Notes: a model not told the origin generated them from the sequence alone. A stretch of 64,000 bases of DNA from Rubrobacter marinus (GCF_011492965.1 NZ_CP045121.1:1240001-1304000), one strand, 5' to 3'. Shown: positions 9,940-19,016, counted from the stretch's first letter. Numbers and translations are program-made.

Positions 9940-10551
9940 ATGCCTCAGCGGGTGGAATCCAGCGTGGTGGTAGAGGCGCCGGTCTCTCAGGTCTTCAACT
10001 ACTGGAGGACCCTTGAGAACCTGCCGAACTTCATGAGCAACATCGAAGAGGTGCGCAGCGTGGGCAACCGCCGGACCCATTGGAGGGTCAAGGGGCCCCT
10101 GGGCGCCAAGCTCGAGTTCGACGCCCAGACCACCCAGGAGCAGGAGAACCAGACCATCGCCTGGGAATCCCTGGACGGCAACATCGAGACGTCGGGTGAG
10201 GTCAGGTTCCAGGAGCTCGGGGAGAACAGGACGCGGGTCGAGGTCTCGATGAACTACGCCGATCCTCCCGGCGGCAGGCTCGGCGAGGTCGGCTCCAGGC
10301 TCGTGGCGAACCCGCAGGTCATGGTCGATCAGGACCTCCAGAACTTCAAGGAGATCATGGAAGGCCGGGCGACGCCGGAGGAGATCCAGCAGCGCCCCGC
10401 CGCCGCGACCGCCCAGAGCGGCCTGGTCGCGTTCATTACCTCGGGCACGGGCCTCGCGGTCGTGGGCGGGCTGGCGTTGCTGCTGCTCCTGCGCCGCAGG
10501 CGCGGCGGCGGTTCCCGGGGCAAGAAGTCCCGCATCGTCTTCGAGTTCTAG
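9940..10551 (+). CDS. SRPBCC-domain protein with C-terminal membrane anchor
   Basis: A 203-residue protein. Residues 1-150 are a START/Bet v1-like SRPBCC domain of the polyketide cyclase/CoxG type (VVVEAPVSQVFNYWRTLENL, then alternating strands with TIAWESLDGN and TRVEVSMNY). This fold binds lipids or other hydrophobic ligands. Residues about 163-185 (GLVAFITSGTGLAVVGGLALL) form a membrane helix followed by a very basic tail RRRRGGGSRGKKSR, so it is tail-anchored with the lipid-binding domain probably cytoplasmic. Start ATG 9940 follows AGGAGG. Expression is from the strong promoter at 9651, with its own terminator at 10576. Ligand unknown. Confidence 0.87.
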   Translation: MPQRVESSVVVEAPVSQVFNYWRTLENLPNFMSNIEEVRSVGNRRTHWRVKGPLGAKLEFDAQTTQEQENQTIAWESLDGNIETSGEVRFQELGENRTRVEVSMNYADPPGGRLGEVGSRLVANPQVMVDQDLQNFKEIMEGRATPEEIQQRPAAATAQSGLVAFITSGTGLAVVGGLALLLLLRRRRGGGSRGKKSRIVFEF

Positions 10552-10575
10552 CGCGACGGTAGGCTCGTAGCAGCG

Positions 10576-10612
10576 GCCGGCGCCCCCTTTCGAGGGGCGC
10601 CGGCTTTTTCTT
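10576..10612 (+). terminator. Rho-independent terminator after the SRPBCC gene
   Basis: GCCGGCGCCCC, loop, GGGGCGCCGGC, then TTTTTCTT. This is an 11-pair G/C stem with a U tract, the clearest terminator in the window. Confidence 0.92.
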
Positions 10613-10632
10613 GGGCGGGATACAATCCCCGG

Positions 10633-11195
10633 GTGCACACCGACGCCCACGCCTTCTACACCTGGCTCGTCGCCAAGCACGGCGTCGGGGCCGGTCGGGC
10701 CGCCGGGGTCGCGGGGCCGCCGGGGCCGTGCTCCCAGACGTCCCCGCGGGCTTGGCGGCGGTCTACTACGGGACGGTCTACCTGCTCGGCAGGGACGTGC
10801 CCGCGGGCGACAGCATGCTGGACGCCGTCTTCTTCAAGGGGCCGTTCGGCGCCACGGGCTCGGCGCTACACTCCGTCGTGCCGCCGGCGGCGGCGCTCCT
10901 GGTCTACGCGTTGGCGAGGTCGGGACGGGTGGGCACGGACCCGCGCCGTATTCTGCTGTGGTTCCTCGTGGGGTGGATAGGGCACACGATCGCGGACTTC
11001 GTCACACACGTCGACGACACGCGGCCCCTCTTCTGGCCCCTCTCGGGGTGGGAGTGGTCCAGCCCGGTCTCGTACTACAACCCCCGGTACTACGGGCGGG
11101 AGTTCTTCTTGCTCGAGCACGGGGGGATGCTCGCGATCTCGCTGTATCTGCTCTACCGGAGGGTGCGCGGGCAACGAAAACGGGGCCCCGGTTGA
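10633..11195 (+). CDS. YdjM/DUF457-like membrane protein (one frame break)
   Basis: It starts at GTG 10633 with MHTDAHAFYTWLVAKHGVG. The frame then shifts and continues as VLPDVPAGLAAVYYG. Restoring one base in the GGGG at 10713-10716 joins them into a protein of about 187 residues. It has three to four hydrophobic segments and scattered His/Asp motifs (HTDAH, GHTIADFVTHVDD, LLEH) in the pattern of the predicted membrane-bound metal-dependent hydrolases (YdjM/DUF457). Activity has not been shown for most of that family. The start lies only 6 bases after a TACAAT -10 element (10621-10626), so the mRNA is probably leaderless. Confidence 0.72.
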
Positions 11196-11204
11196 GGGGC
11201 CCCG
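11181..11204. terminator. G/C hairpin between convergent genes
   Basis: CGGGGCCCC, loop GGTTGA, GGGGCCCCG: a perfect 9-pair stem overlapping the stop codon of the YdjM-like gene. It has no U tract. It may serve as a bidirectional end signal, since a minus-strand gene ends at 11234. Confidence 0.45.
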
Positions 11205-11233
11205 CGTTCGCTGCTCCCTGCTGAGGCTGGCGT

Positions 11234-11512
11234 CTAGCCGCCGAGGGAGAGGTTGGAGAAGATCAGGACCTTGCGCTCCATGTCGAAGTAGAGCACGTCC
11301 GTGCTGTTGAACAGCTCCATGAGGACGTCCGCGTCCTCGGCCGGCGGCCGGATGGCGTACTCCTCGGCGCCGTTGTCCAGGATAAGCTGGAAGGAGAACT
11401 TGCCGGGCTGGCCGCGGCCCTCCTCGTTCCAGTTTGCGTGGACGTCGGTTACCTGGCGGACCTTGATCGCCGACTCGGTGTTACGCTCCGCCTGGGGCTT
11501 GCTCTCGGACAT
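11234..11512 (-). CDS. Small protein of unknown function, paralogue A of a tandem pair
   Basis: A 92-residue soluble protein without a signal peptide or membrane segment. It is plainly homologous to the next upstream gene product over its whole length: both share the IxVRxVT, NGAEEY, AEDA, YFDM and KVLI-SN-LG blocks. Alternating polar and hydrophobic residues suggest a small beta-rich domain with one helix. Start ATG 11512 follows AAAGGAGCG. I do not recognise the family. It is the downstream partner in a two-gene unit separated by 28 bases. Confidence 0.8.
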   Translation of the reverse strand: MSESKPQAERNTESAIKVRQVTDVHANWNEEGRGQPGKFSFQLILDNGAEEYAIRPPAEDADVLMELFNSTDVLYFDMERKVLIFSNLSLGG

Positions 11513-11540
11513 GTGTTCGCTCCTTTGGTCGGGTCTCTGT

Positions 11541-11801
11541 TTAGCCGAGCGGGATGTTGCTCGGGATAAGGACCTTGTTGGTCATGTCGAAGTACACGGT
11601 CTCGGCCCTCTTGAGGAGCTCGATGTGCACCTTGGCGTCCTCGGCGGTCGGGGCGACCACGTACTCCTCGGCGCCGTTATCCATGATCAGCTGGATCGTG
11701 AAGTGGCCGGGCGCGCCGCGCTCGGGCCCTTCCGTCCAGGATGCCTGCACGTTCGTGACGCGCCGAACCTGGATGTTCTGCTCGACGTTCTGCTCCGACA
11801 C
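11541..11801 (-). CDS. Small protein of unknown function, paralogue B of a tandem pair
   Basis: This 86-residue product begins at GTG 11801 (MSEQNVEQNIQVRRVT), which has an AGGGAGGAA ribosome site and aligns with the start of paralogue A. The frame is open upstream to 11849, but those residues have no counterpart in the paralogue. By eye about half the residues are shared with paralogue A, including QLI-DNGAEEY and VYFDM--KVLIPSN--LG. It probably arose by tandem duplication with A. Function unknown. Confidence 0.78.
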   Translation of the reverse strand: MSEQNVEQNIQVRRVTNVQASWTEGPERGAPGHFTIQLIMDNGAEEYVVAPTAEDAKVHIELLKRAETVYFDMTNKVLIPSNIPLG

Positions 11802-11883
11802 GAGTTCCTCCCTCTTCCGTCGCTCTTCGTCTCCGCTGTTATTGCCCACAGGCGCGCAACCGAAACCTGCGGGCGGAGCCCCC

Positions 11884-12222
11884 TCAGGCGGAGCCCGCGC
11901 CGAGCGCGTCCACCTTCGCGGCGAGGACGAAATCGTTCTCGCTGAGGCCGTCTATGGCGTGCGTCCACACGCGGATCTCGGCGTAGCCCCAGCCGAGGCT
12001 CAGGTCGGGATGGTGCCCCTGCTCCTCCGCGATCCCGCCCACCCGGTTCGCGAAGCGCAGGGCGTCGCGGAAGTTGCGGAAGGAGTACCGGCGCCTCAGG
12101 TGATGGCCCTCGACCACCTCCCACCCGGGCACCCGGGCGGCGAGGGCGGAGACCTCTTCTTCCCGGAGGGTCGGCGTCTCTGCGGTGCACGGTACGCACG
12201 TCCTGCTCGCGAGGTCGGACAC
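11884..12222 (-). CDS. Pterin-4-alpha-carbinolamine dehydratase
   Basis: This 112-residue protein is the length of PCD/DCoH, which dehydrates 4a-hydroxytetrahydropterin. It carries the family block EEQGHHPDLSLGWGYAEIRV with the paired catalytic His residues, followed by WTHAIDGLSENDFVLAAKVD. The N-terminal 15 residues include two Cys (CVPC) not usual in the family. In bacteria such proteins also serve in molybdopterin-linked contexts. Here it lies 10 bases downstream of a MOSC-domain gene, which fits that link, but no pterin-dependent hydroxylase is in view. Confidence 0.92.
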   Translation of the reverse strand: MSDLASRTCVPCTAETPTLREEEVSALAARVPGWEVVEGHHLRRRYSFRNFRDALRFANRVGGIAEEQGHHPDLSLGWGYAEIRVWTHAIDGLSENDFVLAAKVDALGAGSA

Positions 12223-12232
12223 GGGGGCCTCC

Positions 12233-12691
12233 TTAAAGCACCTCGATGGGATCCTCGGCCCGGATGGCGCCGCCCTCGACGACGCGGGCGCAGATGCCGC
12301 CGCGGCGCCTCAGGGCCCTCGTCATCCCCGGCTCCGTAAGCTCCTGGACGTGGCGGCAGGGCGGGCGCGGCCTGTCGTACTCCAGGACGGCCTCCCCGAT
12401 CCTGAAACGCGTCCCCTTCAGGTCCTCCAGCCGCACCCCGCGGGTGATGAGGTTCCGCCGGTGCTCGCCGTTCTGTACCGCGAGGCCTTCCTCGTCCCGG
12501 ATCTCGTCGAGGTCCTCCCCCTCGATGAGCGTCACCTCGCAGACGTCGCCGTACTGCGTCCAGTAGCCCGTCCCCTTGCAGTAGCGGTCACCCTCGAGGC
12601 CGCCGCCCACGAGCGCCCTGACCTCCGGCACCCGCCGCATGTCGACGTTGCCCTCCGGCGCCACGTAGATTTCCTCGACACTACCAGGCAT
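12233..12691 (-). CDS. MOSC-domain protein
   Basis: A 152-residue stand-alone MOSC domain (molybdenum cofactor sulfurase C-terminal fold). Visible family features are the GGLEGDRY turn near residue 35, EVTLIEGEDLDEI, the NLITRGVRLEDLKGTRFRIGEA strand-rich core and the conserved Cys in RPRPPCRHVQEL. MOSC proteins are thought to handle sulfur or molybdenum cofactor chemistry. Start ATG 12691 follows AAAGGACGG; the frame is open to 12730. It is co-directional with and 10 bases upstream of the PCD gene. Confidence 0.9.
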   Translation of the reverse strand: MPGSVEEIYVAPEGNVDMRRVPEVRALVGGGLEGDRYCKGTGYWTQYGDVCEVTLIEGEDLDEIRDEEGLAVQNGEHRRNLITRGVRLEDLKGTRFRIGEAVLEYDRPRPPCRHVQELTEPGMTRALRRRGGICARVVEGGAIRAEDPIEVL

Positions 12692-12805
12692 CACGACCGT
12701 CCTTTCCAGGGGTAACCAGCTCGGCTCCATCCTACCCCAGCCCCCGCGCGGGGACCGCCGGAGCGGGAGGAGCGCGGGCCGGCGAAGGAACCGGCCGCGA
12801 CCCGT

Positions 12806-14179
12806 CTACCGCGTGGGCAACCGGAGGCGGAAGACGGCCCCGCCGTCGCCCCGCGGTAGGTTCCCCGCGGAGAGGTCTCCGCCCTGGGCGCGCGCGAGGT
12901 CGCGGGCGATGGAGAGGCCGAGGCCCGTGCCGCCGCCCGCGCGGGTGCGCGCCTCCTCCGCCCGGTAGAAGCGGTCGAAGATGCGGCCCATGTGCTCGGG
13001 CGGGATGCCGGGCCCCGTGTCCTCGACGCTCGCCTCCGCGCGGCCGTCGGTCTCGCGGCCGGAGATCGTTATGACGCCGCCCTCGGGGGTGTGGCGCACG
13101 GCGTTGTCGATAAGGGCGGCGAGGATCTGGCCGGTGCGCTCGGGGTCGCCGCAGGCCGGGAGGAGGTCCGGGACGTCCACCTCGAGCCTCACGCCCTCGA
13201 TCGCGGCCCTCTTGAGGAACCGGCCGGCCGCCTCCGCCGCCACCACCGCGAGGTCGAACGGCTTGTGGTCGACCTCGAGCCGCTGCGCGTCGAGCCGGGC
13301 CAGGGTCAGGAGGTCGGAGAGCAGCGCGTTCATCCGGTCGATCTCCGAGAGCTGATCTTCGAGGACCTCCCCGTTCTCGGGCGCCCCGGGGTTGCGCCGC
13401 ATCATCTCGGCGTTGACCTTGACGAGCGCCAGCGGCGTCTTCAGCTCGTGGGAGGCGTCGGCGACAAAGGTCCGCTGGCGCTCGAAGGAGTCCTCGACCG
13501 GCTGCATCGCCCGGCGCGACAGGTAGAGCCCGCCCGCGCCCGCCAGCAGGAGCCCCCCGACGCCGGCCGGGACCAGGACGAACGCGAGATCCCGGACGCT
13601 CTCCCAGACCTCCCGCGCGACTGCGCGGCCTGCACGACGACCACCCCGGCGTCCTTGGGGTCGGTTACGGGGACGCTCACCACGCGCATCCTCCCGCCCC
13701 GGGGCCCTCGAACGTCTCCCTTCTCGTCTCCCCCTCGCGCGCCGCCGCCTCTGCCGCACCCTCGAACGGGAGGCCGAGCGAGGAGGCGGACGGGCTCGCC
13801 TCGAAGGTCCTGCCCGGACCGTCCCTCGGGGGGCGACGGCTGCGACGCCGACGTCCGGGTCCACGGACGCGCGGATCGGACCGATGGGCGGGCTCGGGGG
13901 ACCATCGCCGCGCTCGCGGTCCCCGTGGTGCTCGCCTCTCGGGGGCCGCTCCCCCGGGGGAGGTTCCTCCGGCTTCCTCTCGTCGCGGTCGGGCGGATCG
14001 AGGAGGCGGCTCTGCACGTAGTCTCGCGTTCCGAGGGCCTTCTGCTCCAACAGCTCGTCCTGCTGGGCGGCGACCCTGCCGGCGAAGCTCGCCAGCACGA
14101 CCGCGCCGAGGATCGTTAGGATCAGGGCGAAGATGCCGACGTAGCCGAGCGTCAGGCGCTTGCGGATGCCCTCGATCAC
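12806..14179 (-). CDS. Two-component sensor histidine kinase (sensor domain scrambled by three frame breaks)
   Basis: A transmembrane OmpR-partner kinase. It has a first membrane helix (residues about 12-33), an extracytoplasmic region, a second helix (VLVPAGVGGLLLAGAGGLYL), the HisKA box DASHELKTPLALVK, the N box ALIDNAVRHT, and the G boxes VEDTGPGIPPEH and GGTGLGLSIA. The frame stays open throughout, but about 75 sensor residues are Arg-rich nonsense. Restoring one base at each of 13828-13833, 13697-13700 and 13612-13614 recovers sensible sequence such as SLGLPFEGAAEAAA and MRVVSVPVTDPKDAGVVVVQ. The true product is about 458 residues. It lies 9 bases after the response regulator. It probably controls the units carrying the shared operator at 14923, 17886 and 19092. 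Confidence 0.9.
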   Translation of the reverse strand: MIEGIRKRLTLGYVGIFALILTILGAVVLASFAGRVAAQQDELLEQKALGTRDYVQSRLLDPPDRDERKPEEPPPGERPPRGEHHGDRERGDGPPSPPIGPIRASVDPDVGVAAVAPRGTVRAGPSRRARPPPRSASRSRVRQRRRRARGRREGRRSRAPGREDARGERPRNRPQGRRGGRRAGRAVAREVWESVRDLAFVLVPAGVGGLLLAGAGGLYLSRRAMQPVEDSFERQRTFVADASHELKTPLALVKVNAEMMRRNPGAPENGEVLEDQLSEIDRMNALLSDLLTLARLDAQRLEVDHKPFDLAVVAAEAAGRFLKRAAIEGVRLEVDVPDLLPACGDPERTGQILAALIDNAVRHTPEGGVITISGRETDGRAEASVEDTGPGIPPEHMGRIFDRFYRAEEARTRAGGGTGLGLSIARDLARAQGGDLSAGNLPRGDGGAVFRLRLPTR

Positions 14180-14188
14180 CCCGTCACC

Positions 14189-14883
14189 TCAGGGCCGCGC
14201 GTCGAAGGTGTAGCCGACGCCGCGGATGGTGCGGATGCGGGACGGCTCGCCGGGGCGGTCGAGCTTCCTGCGCAGGTACGAGACGTAGAGCTCCACCACG
14301 CTCGTCGAGACCTCGCCGGGGACGTTCCAGACGGCGTCGAGCAGAACGGAGCGCGTAAAGACCTGCCCGGGGCGCTGCATGAGGGCCGCGAGGAGCGCGA
14401 ACTCCTTGGCCGTCAGGTCCACCCGGTCCTCCCCCCGGCGCACCTCGTGGCGGACGGGGTCGAGGGTCACGTCCCCGACCCGGATGGCCGCGCCGCCGTC
14501 TCCTGCGCCGTCCGTGCCCCCCGGGGCCTCCTGGTCAGGGCGCGCACGCGGGCGAGGAGCTCCGGGAGGGCGAAGGGCTTCGGGAGGTAGTCGTCGGCGC
14601 CCGCGTCGAGGCCCTCGACCCGGTCCTCCACCTGTGTGCGCGCGGTCAGCATCAGGACGGGGGTGTGGACGTCCGCAGCCCTCAAGCCGCGCACGACCTG
14701 GACCCCGCTGCGGCCGGGGAGCATCCAGTCCACGATCAGGAGGTCGAAGGAGTCGTCGAGGGCGCGGGCGAGCCCGGTGCGGCCGTCCCCGACGGCCTCC
14801 GCCGCGTATCCCTCCTCCCGCAAGACCCGGGCGAGCGCCCGCGCCATCTTCTCCTCGTCCTCCACTATAAGAACGCGCGCCAT
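14189..14883 (-). CDS. OmpR-family response regulator (one frame break)
   Basis: The receiver domain (MARVLIVEDEEKMARAL, phospho-Asp in LLIVDWMLPGRSG, LMLTARTQVEDRVEGLDAGADDY, KPF) ends in a false stop at 14467. The winged-helix DNA-binding domain (LTAKEFALLAALMQRPGQVF, VVELYVSYLRRKLD, IRTIRGVGYTF) continues in another frame. One base restored in the CCCCCC run at 14517-14522 fuses them into a normal regulator of 231 residues through a GTDGAGDGG linker. It is upstream of its kinase in one operon and divergent from the P-type ATPase. The operator-like palindrome at 14923-14940 lies between the two, so autoregulation is likely. Confidence 0.93.
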
Positions 14884-14922
14884 CCCCGAATACTAGCCTA
14901 CCCTCTCCTCCCGAAGCCCTTT

Positions 14923-14940
14923 CCTATGAAAACTCATAGC
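14923..14940. promoter_or_regulatory. Operator-like palindrome S1 between the response regulator and the P-type ATPase
   Basis: CTATGA-AAAC-TCATAG is a perfect 6+6 inverted repeat. The reverse strand reads CTATGAGTTTTCATAGG. It matches the sites at 17886 and 19092 (consensus CTATGAGAACTCATAAG). A TAGGCT -10-like element lies 22 bases beyond it toward the response regulator start. Confidence 0.6.
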
Positions 14941-15046
14941 GCCGCCAAACGTCCCTCACGGGATGGGGGACCAGACTACTGCCGGACGGACGCTATGCGT
15001 TAAAGTGCGGCGTTGCCGAACGGGTAAGAGCAGGGGGCGTATATTC

Positions 15047-17568
15047 TTGGGCGAGGTCCGGGGTTTGACCGAGGGAGAGGTGCGGGCTCGCAGGGCACGG
15101 GGGCTCGGCAACGATGTCGAGGCGAGGACCGGCCGTTCGTACTGGGACATCGCCCGCGCGAACCTGTTCACGACGTACAACAACATACTGTTCGTCATCG
15201 GCGTCGCCCTCGTCGCCCTGGGGCGCTACTACGACGCCGCGACCAGCGTGGGGATCGGGCTGGTCAACGCCCTGATCGGGACCGCCCAGGAGGTCAGGGC
15301 CAAGCGGCAGCTGGATCGGATCGCCCTGGTCTCCGCCCCGAAGGTCACGGTGGTACGGGAGGGCCGCGAGAGGGACGTCGACCCCGCCGAGCTGGTGGTC
15401 GGCGACGTCGTGAGGATCGGCGCCGGGGACCAGGTCGTCGTGGACGGGGCGATGGTCGGGATCGGCGTGCTGGAGATGGACGAGTCGCTCCTCACAGGGG
15501 AGCCGGACCTGATCCGCAAACGCGCCGGGGATCGGCTCTTCTCCGGCAGCTTCTGCGTCACGGGAACGGGCTACCTGGAGGCCGACGGGGTCGGCTCGGA
15601 GAGCTTCGCCAGCAAGCTCACGGCCACCGCCCGCACCTTCGCGGTCACCAAAACGCCCCTGCAGCGCAAGGTCGACCTCGTCGTCCGCTTCGTGATGCTC
15701 GTGGTGGCGTTCTTCAGCGTCATCATCCTGGCGGCCGCGCTCTTCGAGGGGCTGCCGCAGGTGCGCCTCGTCCAGATCGCGGCCGTGCTCAGCGGGCAGG
15801 TGCCGTACGGGCTGTTCCTGATGATCACGGTGGCCTACGCCCTGGGCGCCTCGGCCATCGCCCGGCAGGGGGCCCTGGTGCAGCAGGTCAACGCCGTCGA
15901 GTCCTTGAGCAACATAGACGTACTGTGCATGGACAAGACCGGCACCCTGACCGCCAACAAGCTGGTCTTCGACGGCGTCCACCCGCTACGGGGCGCCTCC
16001 GCCGAAGAGGCCGCGGCGTCTCTGGGCGACTTCGCGCGGAGCGCGAGCGCGAGCAACGCGACTGCCGACGCCCTCGTCGCGGGTCTCCCCGGCGAGAAGC
16101 GCCCGATCATCGACGAGGTCCCCTTCGCCTCCGCCCGCAAGTGGAGCGCCCTGGCCTTCGACGAACCGGAGCGTCGCGGGGTCTACGCAACGGGGGCGGT
16201 CGAGATGCTCGCGCCCTACCTGCCCCCCGAGGACGCCGCCCCCGATTCTCCCCTGGCGCGCGAGGTGCGCGACCTCTCCTCGCGGGGCCTCAGGGTCCTG
16301 CTCTTCGCCCACAACCCGGACGTCACGACGCTTCACGACGAGCGGGGCGAGCCGCATCTGCCTACCTTGCAGCCGCTCGCGGTCGTCTCTCTGGTGGACG
16401 AGCTGCGCCCCGGCGCGCGGGAGACGATCGCCGCGTTCGGGGAGCTCGGCGTGGAGCTGAAGGTGATCTCCGGCGACGACCCCCGCACCGTCGCCGCCCT
16501 CGCGAAGCGGGCCGGGTTTGGGGAGGACGCGAAGCTCGTCTCCGGCCCCGAGCTCGAGGAGATGAGCCCCGACGAGTTCGACCGGGCCGCCGGCGAGGCG
16601 ACGGTCTTCGGGCGCATCAAGCCCGAGCAGAAGGAGGGGCTCGTGGACGCGCTCCTCAGGAGGGGCGCGCGGGTCGCGATGATGGGCGACGGGGTCAACG
16701 ACGTGCCGGCGCTCAAGAAGGCCTCCGTGGGCATCGCGATGAACGGGGGCAGCAGCGCGGCGAGGGACGTGTCGGACCTCATCCTCCTGAAGGACTCCTT
16801 CGCCGTGCTGCGCCCGGCGTTCTACGAGGGGCGGCGCATCATCGGCGGGATGAGCAGCGTCCTGTACCTGTTTCTGGCGCGCGTGGCGACGACGGCGATG
16901 ATCATCGTCGCGGTCACCATGATCGGGCTGGACTTCCCCTTCGACCCCGCCCAGGCCGCCCTGACCACGTTCACCGTCGGCATCCCGGCCTTTTTCCTGA
17001 CGCTCTGGGCCAAGCCGCAGAAGCTGGCCGAGGGGCTCCTGCCGTCGCTGGCGAAATTCGTCGTCCCCGCCGCCATGCTCACCACGCTGATGGGGGCGGG
17101 CATCTACGCGATAGACCACGAGGTGGTTTTAAACAGCCCCCTGGTGCGCGCCGACATCCCCAACGAGTTCCAGGAGACCTACGAGAACTACACCGGGATC
17201 ACCTTCGGGAGCGAGGGTACGAGGACATCGTCGCCACCGTCACGGCCCAGGGCAGCCTCTCCATCTTCGTCTCATGGACCGCCGTCCTCCTCATCCTGTT
17301 CCTGGAGCCGCCCCACCGGTTCTTTCTCGGATGGCGCAAGGAGGTGAGCGCGGACAAGCGCCCGGCCATCCTCGCTGTGGCGCTCTTCGTCGTGCTCATG
17401 ATCGTCTGGTCGGTAGATCCGATCGGGTACTACTTCGGCGTCCTCACGAAACCCGAGGAGGTCACCGCCGCGATCCTGGGGGCGGTCGTCGTCTGGTTCT
17501 TCCTGATCCGGGCGGTCTGGCGGGCAGACCTCCTGGACCGACTCCTGGGGGTGAGGGAGGAAGAGTAG
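15047..17568 (+). CDS. P-type cation-transporting ATPase, CtpE-like (one frame break)
   Basis: A P2-like ATPase of about 840 residues after repair. In order: an N-terminal cytosolic segment, a first membrane pair, the actuator motif LLTGEPDLI in place of TGES, a membrane segment with PYGL at about residue 252, the phosphorylation site DKTGTLT (Asp about 296), the nucleotide-binding domain with KWSAL, the hinge GDGVNDVPALKKA, then the C-terminal membrane bundle. The end shifts frame at the GGG at 17215-17217; the continuation (YEDIVATVTAQGSLS) restores the last membrane helices. The Glu of the usual PEGL ion-site motif is Tyr here. Start: TTG 15047 with upstream GCAGGGGG, or ATG 14963, which would overlap the operator region. 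Ca2+ or Mg2+ transport is a guess from resemblance to CtpE. Confidence 0.88.
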
Positions 17569-17885
17569 CGCCTCGGGTACTCGCCGGGTAGAACCCGTGC
17601 CGAAGCCCCGGACCGCCGAGCGCGACCTCGCGCGCCGGAAGGGGCACGCAAGGTCCTGCCGGAGCCCCTACGCGAGGGAGGATCGCCCGGACGAAGGGGG
17701 GATGCTGCTCGCCGGCACGGGCCGCGAGGGTGAGCCGCCGGCGGTAGCGGCACGAGCGGCCACGAGGCGGGGGAGGGGCGAGCCTCCTCGCGACGCCGGC
17801 TTCGAGGGGCTCCGTTCCTGCGTCTCCCTAGCGGGGCCGTCCGCCGCTGCGCCCGGGGCGTCCTCGACCTCACCGAAGGCCATTG
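17569..17885. other. Non-coding stretch before the dioxygenase promoter
   Basis: No gene with plausible codon use on either strand. The minus-strand open frame here is Arg/Pro/Ser-rich and reads like antisense noise. I see no clear terminator for the ATPase. The operator/promoter S2 begins at 17886. Confidence 0.5.
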
Positions 17886-17926
17886 CTATGAGAATGCATA
17901 AGGAGATTCGAGCTTATTCATAGGTT
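17886..17926 (+). promoter_or_regulatory. Operator S2 and promoter of the dioxygenase gene
   Basis: CTATGAGAATGCATAAG at 17886-17902, then 14 bases, then TTCATAGGT at 17917-17925. TAGGTT (17921-17926) would be the -10 element, with CATAAG in the -35 position and an 18-base spacer. The same two elements with the same 14-base gap occur at 19092-19131. Confidence 0.65.
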
Positions 17927-17978
17927 CGTCCCTTAGGCTGTCCGGGCGAACGACGAGAACGATCAGGAGGCGAACGCG

Positions 17979-18961
17979 ATGCAAAGAGATGGTGAGAGGG
18001 AGCTTCGGACGTCCCGCAAGCTGAGCCGGCGCCAGATGCTCGGCTTCACGGCGGCCGCGGCCGCGGCGACGCTCGCGGGATGCGGTCCGGTCCGGTCCGG
18101 CACGGTCTCGGCCGGCCAGGCCGGCACGACGGCCGCGGGAGGCGCCACCGCGGTGCCCTCGTGCCTCCTGACGCCCGAAGTGACGGAGGGCCCGTACTAC
18201 CTGGACCTGACTCAGATCCGCAAGGACGTCACCGAAGGCAAGCCCGGGCTGCCCATGCGGCTGCGCACGACCGTGGTCGATACCGCCAACGACTGCCAGC
18301 CGCTGGAGAACGCCGCCGTGGACATCTGGCACTGCGACGCCGTCGGCGTCTACTCGGGCTTCACCCAGCAGAGCCTCGGCCAGGGTGGAGCCCCGGCGGG
18401 GCCGCCCCCGCCCCCTCCCGGCGGCCAGTACGGCACGCCCCCCGAGGCCGGTGGGCCGGAGGCAGGGAACATGGCCGCCGAGCCGACGGACGACGAGACC
18501 TTTCTGCGCGGCGTGCAGCTGACGAACGCCGACGGCATCGCCGAGTTCGACACGATCTACCCCGGCTGGTACGCCGGGCGCGCCCTCCACATCCACCTCA
18601 AGGTACACGTCGGCGGCAGAGCCTCCGGCGACACGTACGAGGGCGGTCACGTCTCTCACACCGGCCAGCTCTTCTTCCCCGAGGACGTCACGGCCCAGGT
18701 CGCCACCCTCGAGCCGTACAGCAGCCACGGCGAGGTGCCGATCGTCTCGCAGGCGGAGGACGGCATCTTCCAGGGGCCGGAGAGGGCTCCATCGTCGAGC
18801 TCACGCAGCTCGGCAGCTCCATCGAGGAGGGCTTCGCCGCCAACATCACCCTCGGCGTCGACCCCAACGCGACCCCGGACCCGGCCGGCATGGGCCCCGA
18901 GGGCGGCCCGCCCCCCGGCGGAGACCTCCCGAGCACCGGCGGCCCCGGAACCGGCGAGTAG
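17979..18961 (+). CDS. Tat-exported lipoprotein, intradiol ring-cleavage dioxygenase family (one frame break)
   Basis: The N-terminus KLSRRQMLGFTAAAAAATLAGCG combines a twin-Arg motif with a lipobox (LAGC), so it should be exported folded and lipid-anchored. The body is a protocatechuate-dioxygenase-like beta-sandwich: EGPYYLD gives the first Tyr ligand and YPGWYAGRALHIHLKV gives Tyr-His-His, the non-haem Fe(III) set. Between them is a Pro/Gly-rich insert (residues about 130-165). The frame breaks in GGGGCC at 18773-18778; the continuation EGSIVELTQLGSS then ends in a Pro/Gly-rich tail. Repaired length is about 327. The natural substrate of exported intradiol dioxygenases is generally unknown. 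Start ATG 17979 follows AGGAGGCGAAC. It is driven by S2 and ended by the hairpin at 18980. Confidence 0.88.
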
Positions 18962-18979
18962 CAGATCCCGCCCCGTGCG

Positions 18980-19016
18980 CGGGGCTCCCCTTCGAAGGGA
19001 GCCCCGCCCTCTCGCT
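18980..19016 (+). terminator. Terminator after the dioxygenase gene
   Basis: CGGGGCTCCC (18980-18989), 7-base loop, GGGAGCCCCG (18997-19006), followed by a C/T-rich tail without a pure U run. It lies 18 bases after the stop. Confidence 0.65.

Noticed and set aside
17430-17873. Minus-strand frame of 147 codons between the ATPase and the dioxygenase
   Set aside because: Composition is Arg/Pro/Ser noise, it overlaps the ATPase end, and there is no ribosome site.
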